From Bacillus sp. SD075 (GTDB lineage Bacteria; Bacillota; Bacilli; Bacillales; DSM-1321): DNA of 64,000 nucleotides. A program made the position numbers and the translations under genes. The stretch lies in contig NZ_JADILK010000008.1 of NCBI RefSeq assembly GCF_017355165.1, forward strand, positions 1-64,000, written 5' to 3'. Within the stretch, counting starts at the first letter, position 1. Each line of letters starts with the position of its first letter. Shown piece by piece: positions 7,044-15,911 of the stretch. The notes under the pieces were generated by a model, which did no database searches, was not told the DNA's origin, and saw only the letters and a list, made by a program, of their open reading frames with translations.

Positions 7044-8495
7044 TTGTCAAATTCACAATCAGCATCAAGCCCTACTGAACTGAAAAGGAGCCTGAAAGCG
7101 CGTCATTTAATGATGATTTCGTTAGGTGGAACGATCGGAACAGGTTTATTTTTAGCAAGTGGCGGTGCCATTCATTCAGCCGGTCCCGGCGGTGCCTTGG
7201 TGGCATACGCGATCATCGGCATCATGGTTTATTACTTAATGACAAGTCTTGCAGAAATGGCAGCGTTCATGCCAGTGGCCGGTTCGTTCCGTGTCTATGC
7301 ATCCAAATTCGTCGATCCGTCTTTCGGTTTTGCGATTGGCTGGAACTACTGGTACAACTGGGCAATCACCATAGCTGCTGAATTGGCAGCCGTTGTCTTA
7401 ATTATGAAGTTCTGGTTTCCGGATAGCCCTTCATTTATCTGGAGTGCCATAGCGTTAATCACTATGTTTCTTATCAATTACATGTCAGTTAAAGGTTTCG
7501 GGGAAACAGAATTCTGGTTTGCCATGATAAAAGTCGTGACAGTCGTCATTTTCCTGATCACGGGTGTTCTGATCATTCTCGGAATCATGGGTGGGAAAGA
7601 CCCAATTGGTTTTTCCAATTTCACAATGGGCGAAGGTCCCTTTAATGGAGGTTTCTTCACGATTCTAGGCGTATTCATGGCGGCCGGCTTTTCATTCCAA
7701 GGAACGGAATTGCTTGGAGTGACTGCTGGTGAAAGTGAGGATCCAGAAAAAAATATCCCAAAAGCGATCAGATCCGTTTTCTGGCGCATCATCTTATTCT
7801 ATATCCTTGCAATTTTTGTAATTGGAATGATCATTCCGTTTACTGATTCACGTTTATTGAGTGAAGATGTTGCCGTAAGTCCATTTACGCTTGTATTTGA
7901 GCGTGCAGGCCTTGCATTTGCTGCATCCATCATGAACGCGATCATTTTATCATCCGTTCTCTCTGCCGGTAACTCTGGCATGTACGCTTCAACCCGTATG
8001 CTATGGGACTTGGCACGTGATGGGAAAGCACCGAAATTTCTTGGCAAGTTAGATAAAAGAGGCGTACCCGTAAATGCACTAATCGTGACTTCTTTAGTTG
8101 GCTGCGTTGCATTCTTAGCTTCGTTTTTCGGAGACGGCGTCGTTTATATCTGGTTATTGAACGCGTCAGGCATGGCGGGATTCGTCACCTGGGTCGGGAT
8201 TGCGATTGCCCATTATCGTTTCCGCAAAGCCTACGCAGCTCAAGGCCTTGATATGGATGCTTTACCATATCGGGCTAAAGGCTTCCCATTCGGGCCTATT
8301 TTCGCGCTTGTCCTTTGTATAATCATTATCATCGGACAAGGGTACCAAGCTTTCAGCAGCGATGGGATCGACTGGAATTCAATGTTTGTTTCCTACATTG
8401 GCTTGATTCTATTTTTCGTCCTATGGTTCGGCTATAAAATTAAGCATAAAACGAAAATCATTCCCCTAGAGGAATGTGACCTTAAATCAAAATAA
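7044..8495 (+). CDS. lysP: Lysine-specific permease LysP
   Basis: 483 residues, an APC-superfamily amino acid permease with about 12 membrane segments. The sequence is very close to LysP throughout: RSLKARHLMMISLGGTIGTG near residue 15, WNYWYNWAITIAAELAA near 95, GFSFQGTELLGVTAGESEDP near 218, VLSAGNSGMYASTRMLW near 300 and LPYRAKGFPFGP near 415. It should import L-lysine with protons. The start is TTG (GGAG 12 bases upstream), chosen because it gives the family's usual N-terminus; no ATG lies near. Expression is controlled by the lysine riboswitch and by its terminator ending 37 bases before the start. Confidence 0.9.
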   Translation: MSNSQSASSPTELKRSLKARHLMMISLGGTIGTGLFLASGGAIHSAGPGGALVAYAIIGIMVYYLMTSLAEMAAFMPVAGSFRVYASKFVDPSFGFAIGWNYWYNWAITIAAELAAVVLIMKFWFPDSPSFIWSAIALITMFLINYMSVKGFGETEFWFAMIKVVTVVIFLITGVLIILGIMGGKDPIGFSNFTMGEGPFNGGFFTILGVFMAAGFSFQGTELLGVTAGESEDPEKNIPKAIRSVFWRIILFYILAIFVIGMIIPFTDSRLLSEDVAVSPFTLVFERAGLAFAASIMNAIILSSVLSAGNSGMYASTRMLWDLARDGKAPKFLGKLDKRGVPVNALIVTSLVGCVAFLASFFGDGVVYIWLLNASGMAGFVTWVGIAIAHYRFRKAYAAQGLDMDALPYRAKGFPFGPIFALVLCIIIIIGQGYQAFSSDGIDWNSMFVSYIGLILFFVLWFGYKIKHKTKIIPLEECDLKSK

Positions 8496-8501
8496 TGCAC
8501 A

Positions 8502-8545
8502 AGGGACCTGTTCTTCTCTAATCGGAGGAGAACAGATCCCTTTTT
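8502..8545. terminator. Bidirectional terminator between lysP and the glucosidase gene
   Basis: AAGGGACCTGTTCTTCTC pairs with GGAGAACAGATCCCTT and is followed by TTTTT. The arms serve lysP (plus) and the convergent glucosidase gene (minus). Confidence 0.8.
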
Positions 8546-10224
8546 CATTTCAAATGATAAACACGGCATTCATATGGACGCAGAGGTTTGGTGGAGATTC
8601 CTTCTTCCTCCTGATCATAATTACCGATCAGCTTTGTAGCAGAATAAGCATGCAGCTCTTCAGGCAAAGTATAGGCGGCCTGCTCTTCATTAAAGTTGCA
8701 TAGTACCAGCAGCTTTTCTTCTTCAAACGATCTCGTATAGGCAAATATTCGTTCATCATCTGGCCAAAGCAGTTCAAAACGTCCATTTACGACGATTTCA
8801 TGTTCTTTGCGTAATTGGATAAGCTTTTTATAAAAATGAAAAATGGAATTCGGATCATTGTAGGCTATTTCTGCATTAATCTCGGGGAAATTGGGATTAA
8901 CCTTAATCCAAGGGGTCCCTTTCGTGAAACCTGCGTTCCGGGAGTCATTCCACTGAATCGGTGTCCTCGCATTATCCCTGCTGCGGGCGTGGATGGCTGA
9001 CATCATACGCTCTTTTGACCAGCCATGTGAATGGACGAGTTCGTCATATGAATTCAACGTTTCGATATCCCGGTATTCATCAATGCTTTCAAATGCAACA
9101 TTGGTCATGCCCAGCTCTTCCCCTTGATATATATAAGGTGTCCCTTGAAGCATATGAAGACATGCCGCAAGCATCTTTGCGCTTTCAATACGATACTTTC
9201 CATCATTGCCAAACCTTGAGACAACCCGGGGCTGATCATGGTTGTTCCAGTATAAACTGTTCCAGCCATCCCCCTCCAAACCAGTCTGCCACTTGGAGAG
9301 TATTCGCTTTAAATCGGTTAGCTTCCATTTATCGTTACTCCATTTACCTTCCGGCCCGCTCCCCAGATCCATATGTTCGAATTGAAAGACCATATGTAGC
9401 TCACCACGATCTTTACCTGTGAACAATTGTGCTTCCTCCGGTGTGACGCCCGGCATCTCCCCAACCGTAATCACATCATATCCAGAAAGTGCCCGTAGAT
9501 TGATTTCCTGTAAAAACTCATGTATGCGCGGCCCATTCAAGAAAAAGGGACTTCCATCACCATACAGCTTTTCATGATGAACGGCTCCATCCGAGTAGCT
9601 TTGATCTTTTGAAAGGAAGTTGATGACATCCATCCGGAAACCATCGACACCCTTATCCAGCCACCAAGTCATGATACTGTAGATTTCTTCACGCAGCTTA
9701 GGGTTCTCCCAGTTTAAATCCGGTTGTTTCCTGCTGAATAAATGTAAATAATATTCATCGGTTCCTTCATCATATTCCCATGCTGAACCTTTAAAAATGG
9801 ACTCCCAATTATTTGGTACTTTCCCATTCCTGCCAGGTTTCCAAATATAATAATCACGTTTCGGATTATCTTTTGAGGATCGTGATTCCTTGAACCAAGG
9901 ATGTTCATCTGAAGAATGGTTGACCACCAGGTCCATCATGATCTTCATTCCGCGCTCATGTACCGCCAACAACAACCTATCGAAATCAGCCATGGTCCCG
10001 AATTCAGTCATGATTGATTTATAATCACTGATATCGTACCCATTGTCATCATTGGGAGATTGATAAACGGGGGATAGCCATATCACGTTCACCCCCAGCT
10101 CTTGTAAATAATCGAGCTTCATAAATATCCCGTTTATATCCCCTATCCCATCGCCATTACTATCCATGAAGCTTCTTGGATACACTTGATATACAACTGC
10201 ATCTTTCCACCATGCTTTGTCCAT
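8545..10224 (-). CDS. Oligo-1,6-glucosidase (GH13 alpha-glucosidase)
   Basis: 559 residues from the ATG at 10224, which has GAGGGG 7 bases upstream; an in-frame start 36 bases further out is less likely. The protein is a cytoplasmic GH13 exo-glucosidase. The catalytic triad is visible: nucleophile Asp199 in GFRMDVINF, acid/base Glu256 in VGEMPG and Asp330 in NNHDQPR. These positions match B. cereus oligo-1,6-glucosidase. The residue after the nucleophile is Val, which in this family is linked with alpha-1,6 (isomaltose-type) preference. No sugar transporter or regulator is adjacent. A SigB-like promoter lies upstream. Confidence 0.88.
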   Translation of the reverse strand: MDKAWWKDAVVYQVYPRSFMDSNGDGIGDINGIFMKLDYLQELGVNVIWLSPVYQSPNDDNGYDISDYKSIMTEFGTMADFDRLLLAVHERGMKIMMDLVVNHSSDEHPWFKESRSSKDNPKRDYYIWKPGRNGKVPNNWESIFKGSAWEYDEGTDEYYLHLFSRKQPDLNWENPKLREEIYSIMTWWLDKGVDGFRMDVINFLSKDQSYSDGAVHHEKLYGDGSPFFLNGPRIHEFLQEINLRALSGYDVITVGEMPGVTPEEAQLFTGKDRGELHMVFQFEHMDLGSGPEGKWSNDKWKLTDLKRILSKWQTGLEGDGWNSLYWNNHDQPRVVSRFGNDGKYRIESAKMLAACLHMLQGTPYIYQGEELGMTNVAFESIDEYRDIETLNSYDELVHSHGWSKERMMSAIHARSRDNARTPIQWNDSRNAGFTKGTPWIKVNPNFPEINAEIAYNDPNSIFHFYKKLIQLRKEHEIVVNGRFELLWPDDERIFAYTRSFEEEKLLVLCNFNEEQAAYTLPEELHAYSATKLIGNYDQEEEGISTKPLRPYECRVYHLK

Positions 10225-10267
10225 GCCTTTCCCCCTCTTTAGCCGCATTGATCTAATCATTACACCA

Positions 10268-10292
10268 ATACCCCTATTATAAAAGAGGAAAC
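10268..10292 (-). promoter_or_regulatory. SigB-like promoter of the glucosidase gene
   Basis: Minus strand GTTTCC (10287-10292), 13-base spacer, GGGTAT (10268-10273), near the general-stress consensus GTTTAA-N13/15-GGGTAT. A TATAAT lies in the spacer but has no matching -35. Confidence 0.35.
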
Positions 10293-10309
10293 TTCAGAAT
10301 ATTCTACTT

Positions 10310-11392
10310 TTATTCAGCTATTCCCGTTTGAATCATTTCAATATCCAGATCCACCTCGATTGGAATATGGGGATATACCTTCTCCCAATGTTTTTGGTCG
10401 AAATTTCTTGTTTTACTTTTTGCGTGATCACCGAGTGCAATCGGATCTATATTGTTCTCCTGAAACATAATTACCATCTCATTTAATTTTTCACCAATGA
10501 CACGCTCTGCCCTGGCCTCTATTTTATTCAGGTCGAACGCTTTGCCCAAATCATAGCCTTGGACCTCTAGCAGACTCGCTTTTAATTTCACTTCAATCCT
10601 GACCTTGGGGTCTTGATTGGCATTCGAAACATGATAATGGACACGTGACTCCACGTTATTGATGTCTGTAAAGTCATTTTCCTTCCATTTAATTTCATAA
10701 CTCCCCAGCTTAAAGTTTTCACTAAGGACTTTAAATAAAAATCCGTCCTCATAAGGGATATATTTACCGATATAGCGATCCTTTTTAAACAGTGCAATCC
10801 CTTTTACCCTAATTTGATCTCCTGCCGTTTCCAATAATGGCAAGGCCGGATCGATTCCTTTACCATGACACGCATATAAATACCTGTGCAAATCCACATC
10901 AGGCAAATTAGTCCTGATATTCTGTTTGATCAGCTCTTTCACTTGAACCCCTGGAGTTTTGATCAACTTCGGCTCCATTTTAACTACATCCTCCGCTTTG
11001 CCATGAACGATTGCTAAATACAAATCCCTTCCCACCATCGGGTCACGCCTATATGTATCGACATAATCATTCAATCCCCTACTTGCCAATTCCGTACCAT
11101 AGAGAATGACTGTCAGCCTCCCGCCGACAATCGGGAATGGTGTTTTTGCATTTTCCTGCTGGCGTGCTGCCTTTATTTCATGGGAGATCGATTCATATAC
11201 TTCTTTACCTAGATTTGCTTCCTCCCCAGGCTGAGGAACGCTGACGACGACCGTACCTTTGATTTTTTTATCTTCGGCATCATCATAGCCTACGACTTCA
11301 GCAATTAAAATATCTTCCAATATTTGCTTTTCCACACCGCACGCCGTCACCAAGAAACATGCTAATGTAATTAATAGGAGTTTGATTTTCAT
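10310..11392 (-). CDS. Spore germination lipoprotein, Ger(x)C family
   Basis: 360 residues. The lipoprotein signal ends in LVTACG with Cys18 as the lipid site. The rest matches the Ger(x)C fold, with an N-terminal domain (DILIAEVVGYDDAE, GRLTVILYGTELA) and a C-terminal part (VRIEVKLKASLLEVQG). These proteins sit on the outer face of the inner spore membrane as the C subunit of germinant receptors. The ATG overlaps the restored gerB stop by 4 bases (ATGA), which fits a tightly coupled gerABC operon and supports the frameshift reading of gerB. The germinant cannot be told from sequence. Confidence 0.88.
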   Translation of the reverse strand: MKIKLLLITLACFLVTACGVEKQILEDILIAEVVGYDDAEDKKIKGTVVVSVPQPGEEANLGKEVYESISHEIKAARQQENAKTPFPIVGGRLTVILYGTELASRGLNDYVDTYRRDPMVGRDLYLAIVHGKAEDVVKMEPKLIKTPGVQVKELIKQNIRTNLPDVDLHRYLYACHGKGIDPALPLLETAGDQIRVKGIALFKKDRYIGKYIPYEDGFLFKVLSENFKLGSYEIKWKENDFTDINNVESRVHYHVSNANQDPKVRIEVKLKASLLEVQGYDLGKAFDLNKIEARAERVIGEKLNEMVIMFQENNIDPIALGDHAKSKTRNFDQKHWEKVYPHIPIEVDLDIEMIQTGIAE

Positions 11393-12490
11393 GATTTATG
11401 CCCCCTAACTTTATAGACGATCGACTGCCATATGAATAAGAGAGGAAGGTACAAATAAATGATATAAAAACCTATTTGAGAACTGATCGTGTTAAACTTA
11501 TCGATTCTATAGCGATTATCTAAAAAAAATGCAGGATATCAAGATGATAAGCAGAATGAAAACTACCATCTTTTTCTGTCTAAATCCAAATACCCTTTTC
11601 GCTGTTCTGCTTGCTGCCCAAACCCCTAAGCAAACATTCGGCAGCACCATGAACACCCAAACGGAAATACCTATGTATTCGAACCTTTCAATGAACGGAA
11701 GGTCTACAATTTTCCATAACGTCAAAGTGGCCCAAATTACATCTTTCAGCTGATCTTGATGATAGTAGGCTAATGAAACAATAATCGATGACAAATATAT
11801 CGACATAGTAAATAACGCCCCTAATTGGGCCCACTTTTGGGATTTTTCACGATTTTTAATGAATGGGTAATAAATCAGGAGTAATTCAAAACCAAGGTAA
11901 TTCAGGGTCATTTTCTTACTGGCATTCATGATTTCAAAAAAGGAATGATCAAGAAAGGGACCCAAATTTTCAAAGTGGGCATACTTCAAAGGAAAGTAAT
12001 GCAAAAGGAATAGTGGTGATCCGATAATAAGCCCGATTATGCAAAAACCAGTAATGACCCTGAACCCCCCGCCCACAAAACTATACACGAGAATAAGAAT
12101 AAAGGTTAATAGCATCAGGATATTGACACCAGGGAACATCCAAACCTGAATGACTTCTAAATAAGTCCTGATAAGTATGATGGAGATCATTATAAAGTAG
12201 AGGATGAATAAAACATTGAGGGCATTTCCTACCCATTTACCAAACAAATCTTTGTGGATGGCAACCAAATCAAGTATTTTGGGGCCCCTTCCTAATAGCT
12301 TGAAACACATCCAAAGCAGAACATTTATGAGTAACCCTGATATAAGGACAGCTATCCATGCGTCTTGACCAGCCTCTTTCGCTATGATCCGTTCAAACCC
12401 CAATATCCCTACTCCAATCTGCATGCCAGGCATGAGGAAAAAAACAAAAAATGGAGATATTTGTTTCGTTTCATTTGGTTTTAGTTCCAT
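11389..12490 (-). CDS. Spore germination permease, GerB family, frameshifted near the 3' end
   Basis: As written, the frame closes after 324 residues at 11516-11518, short for GerB (about 365). Just before that stop the minus strand has eight T's (11522-11529). If one T is removed, the frame continues (LDNRYRIDKFN..., then a hydrophobic segment IGFYIIYLYLPLLF and ...VRGHKS) and stops at 11389-11391, overlapping gerC by ATGA. The restored protein has 366 residues. The body shows the APC-like GerB fold with about ten membrane segments (PFFVFFLMPGMQIGVGILGFERII at the N-terminus). It is the B subunit of a germinant receptor. Either the extra base is a sequencing error, or the receptor subunit is damaged. 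Confidence 0.85.
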
Positions 12491-12513
12491 ACCTTCTCAC
12501 CGCTTTCTACGCC

Positions 12514-14025
12514 TTATTCATCAATATCGCTTGGGGGGGTTGGAGTTTCTGCCTCCTTCCTCATCCTTAGCGGATTTTCCGTCCGCAGAAACTGCGGGCG
12601 TTTTTTCTGCTTTGAAAAAGGAAGGCGAATCAGACTATCTTTAAAGTCATGAATCCTTAACGGGTAAAGAGGGTCTAAATATGGACTGCCAAGCGAAGTC
12701 AATTTCAATAAATGACTTAAAATGAATGCACTACATAAAGCTATTCCAAACAATCCGTATAACTGGGCAGCAATTAGAAATGGGAAGCGGATCAGGCGAA
12801 TCGTATTACTGATTTGGTAAATCGGCACCGTAAATGAAGCCAAGGCAGCCAAAGCGACAAGCATCAACAAGACATTACTGACAAATCCCGCTTCCACAGC
12901 TGCTGTACCGATAACTATACCGCCAACAATGCCGATGGTGGAGCCAACCTTAGCTGGCAGCCTGACCGCTGCTTCCCTCAGCAATTCGATTGTCCCTTCC
13001 AGCACGATTGCTTCCAATATCGGCGGAAAAGGAATCACTCCCCTGGATGATATTAAGATGGGCAGCAAATCAGTTGGGATCACTTGATAATGATAGGTTA
13101 AAACGGCTACATACAGAGGTGATGACAAAACGGAAAACAGTACTGCGAAAAGCCGAATCAAACGGAATGAAGTACCGAGATTCCAAATCTGAAAATAATC
13201 TTCAAAGGACGAAAAGAACGAAATGATGGTATTGGGACCAACTAATGCATGAGGAGATCCATCCAGCATAATCCCTATTTTCCCTTCCGATAATACACTG
13301 GCCAGATGATCAGGCCTCTCCGTATCAATCAGCTGCGGAAACATCGAATTCCGATTATCTGTGATCATCTGGCTTACAAACGAAATATCAACGATCGTAT
13401 CATATTCTAAACCTTCTATTCTCTGCATGACTGTCTTAATGGTCTGTTGATTTACTATCCCATCTATGTAGAGTACCGCTAACCTTGTTTGCGAGATGCT
13501 CCCGACCCGAAATTCCTTGGACTGCAATTTTGGAGTGGGCAACCTGTTACGGATCAGATTCAAATTCGAATCAAGCGATTCAACAAAGGCCTCCTTGGAC
13601 CCAACGACAGTATATTCCGACTCGGGTGTGGAAATTTGCCTTTTCACACTGTGAGCGCATGGAATCAGTAAACACATTTCATCATCTTTCTTGTATTGAA
13701 TCATGACCGATCCGGCCAATACCAACCTTTGAATATCTTTTATATCAGCAGTCAATTGCATATCTTCCATCGGTATATCGCTTTTAAATTCCTTAAGATC
13801 CTTCTTTGGATGATTCAATATGACAGCAAGAACTTGTTCATGGAGCTGTTGTGCGCTAACCAGTGAATTGTAATAGGAGATGGTATAGCCTTCATCATCC
13901 GGGAATTGGAAGGTAAGAAAATCATTAGATGCATTAAACCTTTTAAGGACTTCCTGAAAATCCTGCGAAGTGGCCTGAAAGGATGCTGTATCCATTTCCC
14001 TCCTGCCCTTAAACAACTTCACCAT
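12514..14025 (-). CDS. Spore germination protein, GerA family
   Basis: 503 residues. It has a soluble N-terminal half followed by a membrane half with the GerA landmarks FVSQMITDNRNSMFPQLIDTERPDHLASVLSEGKIG (here quoted only in part: TERPDHLASVL near 240, LSEGKIGIMLDGSPHALVGP near 250) and ISSRGVIPFPPILEA near 327. It is the A subunit of a germinant receptor in the spore inner membrane and the first gene of gerABC, 23 bases before gerB. The start is uncertain: ATG at 14025, a GTG 3 bases later and an ATG ten codons further on all have purine-rich upstream sequences. I could not identify a clear SigG promoter. Confidence 0.88.
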   Translation of the reverse strand: MVKLFKGRREMDTASFQATSQDFQEVLKRFNASNDFLTFQFPDDEGYTISYYNSLVSAQQLHEQVLAVILNHPKKDLKEFKSDIPMEDMQLTADIKDIQRLVLAGSVMIQYKKDDEMCLLIPCAHSVKRQISTPESEYTVVGSKEAFVESLDSNLNLIRNRLPTPKLQSKEFRVGSISQTRLAVLYIDGIVNQQTIKTVMQRIEGLEYDTIVDISFVSQMITDNRNSMFPQLIDTERPDHLASVLSEGKIGIMLDGSPHALVGPNTIISFFSSFEDYFQIWNLGTSFRLIRLFAVLFSVLSSPLYVAVLTYHYQVIPTDLLPILISSRGVIPFPPILEAIVLEGTIELLREAAVRLPAKVGSTIGIVGGIVIGTAAVEAGFVSNVLLMLVALAALASFTVPIYQISNTIRLIRFPFLIAAQLYGLFGIALCSAFILSHLLKLTSLGSPYLDPLYPLRIHDFKDSLIRLPFSKQKKRPQFLRTENPLRMRKEAETPTPPSDIDE

Positions 14026-14123
14026 TCCACCCCCATTGCCTTTCCCAAAGTTTTTAGTTCACTCGATTATTGTAACCACCCTATTTAAAGTTAGTCATGA
14101 TTCACCAATATCCTTAAAATAGG

Positions 14124-14159
14124 AAAAGACCTATCCGGTATCCACCGGATAAGTCTTTT
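14124..14159. terminator. Bidirectional terminator between yhcN and the gerABC promoter region
   Basis: AAAAGACCTATCCGGT pairs with ACCGGATAAGTCTTTT around a 4-base loop. On the minus strand it ends the YhcN gene. Confidence 0.75.
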
Positions 14160-14184
14160 CGTTTTCATTCGTTAACGTTACCAA

Positions 14185-14712
14185 TCACCTTGGACTTGGA
14201 AAAATACGGGTTACAAGTTCACGGAACTCTTCAGCAAATCCTGCAACGGGTTTTCCATTCTCGATATCATTCGCATACCCTTCCATTCTTTGAACAAAGT
14301 CCGGATTTGCCGAAACATAAACTTGATCTACCGATGGATCGGCTCCCCTTACTGTATCAGCAATCCTTTCCTTAAGGTCATTCGTGATATCCTTATCCCC
14401 TTCATTTTTTAATACTGCCCCTACATAGGCATTATTTTCAGTCACGATGACATTAGCGTTACTTACTTCCTTCAAGGCTTCGACTCGATTCGAGATATCC
14501 TTGGAGACCCTCATATCATTTATACCATTATCATCATCATTAACATTTCGCCTTGTGTCGCTTACATTCATCGGATTATCTAAATTATCCTGATGTGTAC
14601 GGTTCAGGCCAAGATTTTCACTGGCATCCTCTTTATCATTAGGTGAACAACCTGTAATCACTAAAGCCATCATCACACTTGATACCATCGCTTTATAATT
14701 CATTTTCTTCAC
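14185..14712 (-). CDS. Sporulation lipoprotein, YhcN/YlaJ family
   Basis: 175 residues. A lipoprotein signal ends in LVITGCSPN (Cys22). The mature part has an Asn/Asp-rich stretch (near 45-65), then the family domain with KDISNRVEALKEVSNANVIVTENNAYVGAVL and a Val-rich beta segment DPSVDQVYVSANPDF. Members are made in the forespore and are found in the spore inner membrane or coat layers; the exact role is not known. It lies 45 bases after the gdx stop on the same strand and is followed by a terminator. Confidence 0.85.
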   Translation of the reverse strand: MKKMNYKAMVSSVMMALVITGCSPNDKEDASENLGLNRTHQDNLDNPMNVSDTRRNVNDDDNGINDMRVSKDISNRVEALKEVSNANVIVTENNAYVGAVLKNEGDKDITNDLKERIADTVRGADPSVDQVYVSANPDFVQRMEGYANDIENGKPVAGFAEEFRELVTRIFPSPR

Positions 14713-14757
14713 TCCTCTAAAATTATTTACTATTAATATTTGCGAGGAGACGATAGA

Positions 14758-15093
14758 TTATTCAGAAGAAGTGACCTTCAATCCGATAATTCCAACTAAA
14801 ATAAAACCGACGAATACCAAACGCATGGCATCCTTAGGTTCGTTAAACACGATGATGCCTATCAGAACAGCCCCAAGAGCCCCTATTCCTGTCCAAATTG
14901 CATACGCTGTTCCCATTGGCAGGGTTTTTATAGCCGATGACAAAAAATAAAAACTAACAACCATACCGGCAATCGTTATGAAAGAAGGTAATAATTTCGT
15001 AAAACCCTCGGTATACTTTAAACTTGTTGCCCAAACCACTTCAAATAATCCTGCAATCACCAATTGAATCCAAGCCAATATTTTTCCCTCCAA
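14758..15093 (-). CDS. gdx: Guanidinium exporter Gdx (SMR family, SugE type)
   Basis: 111 residues with four membrane helices, the small multidrug resistance fold. The conserved Glu is in helix 1 (LFEVVWATSLKYTEGFT, Glu18), followed by the Gdx/SugE-type W-A-T pattern; AYAIWTGIGALGAVLIG is helix 3. Members of the Gdx branch exchange protons for guanidinium as dual-topology dimers, so one gene is enough. The guanidine-I riboswitch directly upstream assigns the substrate much better than sequence alone. The start ATG has GGAGGG 11 bases upstream (GGAGGGAAAAATATTGG region starts with a downstream TTG; the annotated start keeps the usual N-terminus). Confidence 0.9.
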   Translation of the reverse strand: MEGKILAWIQLVIAGLFEVVWATSLKYTEGFTKLLPSFITIAGMVVSFYFLSSAIKTLPMGTAYAIWTGIGALGAVLIGIIVFNEPKDAMRLVFVGFILVGIIGLKVTSSE

Positions 15094-15100
15094 TTACAGA

Positions 15101-15214
15101 AAAAGCCCGAAAGGTCATAAATCATAACCTCCCGGGCTTTTTTCCCTCCGTGTACGCAGATTCCTGCGCGTTTCTCTTGGACCATTCCGATAAAATTCAA
15201 CCGAGGAACCCTAG
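15101..15214 (-). promoter_or_regulatory. Guanidine-I riboswitch (ykkC subtype 1) with terminator
   Basis: Read on the minus strand, the ykkC blocks occur in order: CTAGGGTTCC (15205-15214), GGTCCAAGAGAAAC, GCAGGAATCTGC stem, TACACGGAGGG and AAAAGCCCGGGAGG (15128-15141). The 3' part is also the 5' arm of an intrinsic terminator, GCCCGGGAGGT/ACCTTTCGGGC followed by TTTTT (15101-15142). Guanidinium binding should prevent termination and turn on gdx. Confidence 0.9.
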
Positions 15215-15231
15215 AAACTTCTTATATCCAT

Positions 15232-15261
15232 AATATATCATGTACAATTCAAATCGGTCAA
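15232..15261 (-). promoter_or_regulatory. SigA-type promoter of the gdx riboswitch
   Basis: Minus strand TTGACC (15256-15261), 18-base spacer, TATATT (15232-15237), ending about 18 bases before the aptamer. Confidence 0.6.
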
Positions 15262-15265
15262 ACGC

Positions 15266-15595
15266 TTATGAATCACTTCTGTTTCTAAGCCTCCACTTGT
15301 CACCTTTCATTGAAAACCAAATATTTTTAAAGGGTTCAGGTATTTCTTTAGCCGCATCAACCGCATATTGTACGGCCTCTTTTTTATATTGAACATCTTC
15401 AGTGATTTCATGCTGTGTCATGGTGAGTTGGTCCGTCTCCGATTTAATCTGGTCCGTTTTTGCCTGGATGCGTATAACGGTTTCAGTCACATTATCAATA
15501 GTCGGTTTGGAATCCTTAAATGTTTTAAAAGCAAAAAACGCTAAATAGATAATCGACCCGATAAAGAGGGCAAGACTAATATATACAATGACCAC
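15266..15595 (-). CDS. DUF948 membrane-anchored protein (YtxG-like general stress protein)
   Basis: 109 residues: one N-terminal membrane helix (VYISLALFIGSIIYLAFFAF) followed by a long amphipathic coiled-coil region (about 30-80). This is the DUF948/YtxG layout, a family tied to general stress in Bacillus. The start is GTG with AAAGGAGG 7 bases upstream. A good SigB-type promoter lies just upstream, which agrees with the family's known regulation. In B. subtilis ytxG is followed by ytxH; no ytxH lies here, so this may be a paralogue. Confidence 0.7.
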   Translation of the reverse strand: MVIVYISLALFIGSIIYLAFFAFKTFKDSKPTIDNVTETVIRIQAKTDQIKSETDQLTMTQHEITEDVQYKKEAVQYAVDAAKEIPEPFKNIWFSMKGDKWRLRNRSDS

Positions 15596-15625
15596 CTAGA
15601 TTCCTCCTTTGATTTTACTTCTACT

Positions 15626-15651
15626 ATACCCGTAATAATTGAGCGAAAAAC
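15626..15651 (-). promoter_or_regulatory. SigB-type promoter of the DUF948 gene
   Basis: Minus strand GTTTTT (15646-15651), 14-base spacer, GGGTAT (15626-15631), near the general-stress sigma consensus. It ends about 30 bases before the GTG start. Confidence 0.55.
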
Positions 15652-15713
15652 GAATCCCCAAGTATTTTCTTTTATGCCTGGTCATATTATTGAAAGAAAA
15701 GGGAGGAATGAAA

Positions 15714-15893
15714 ATGAATCAAATGCCACTGCTTAAAGCCTGCTTTAAAGCTGGAATACACTTCATTAGACATATGACCATTCAGCAGGCTGCCACTATT
15801 GCAGGAATCATTTTTTTAATCATTCATCCAGAAGTTTTCAGCCCCATTTGGCTTACATTGGCAACCTCCGTCTTAATTCTGCTCCTGCTTTGA
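15714..15893 (+). CDS. Small hydrophobic protein of unknown function (59 residues)
   Basis: I start at the ATG at 15714 because GGGAGG lies 7-8 bases upstream; a longer in-frame start exists at 15639. The peptide has a short basic N-terminus (KACFKAGIHFIRH) and two hydrophobic stretches, TIAGIIFLIIHPEVF and SPIWLTLATSVLILLLL. No family recognised. It is likely a membrane protein. It is convergent with the next minus-strand frame. Confidence 0.55.
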   Translation: MNQMPLLKACFKAGIHFIRHMTIQQAATIAGIIFLIIHPEVFSPIWLTLATSVLILLLL

Positions 15894-15911
15894 AGATTGT
15901 TGAAAAGCCCT

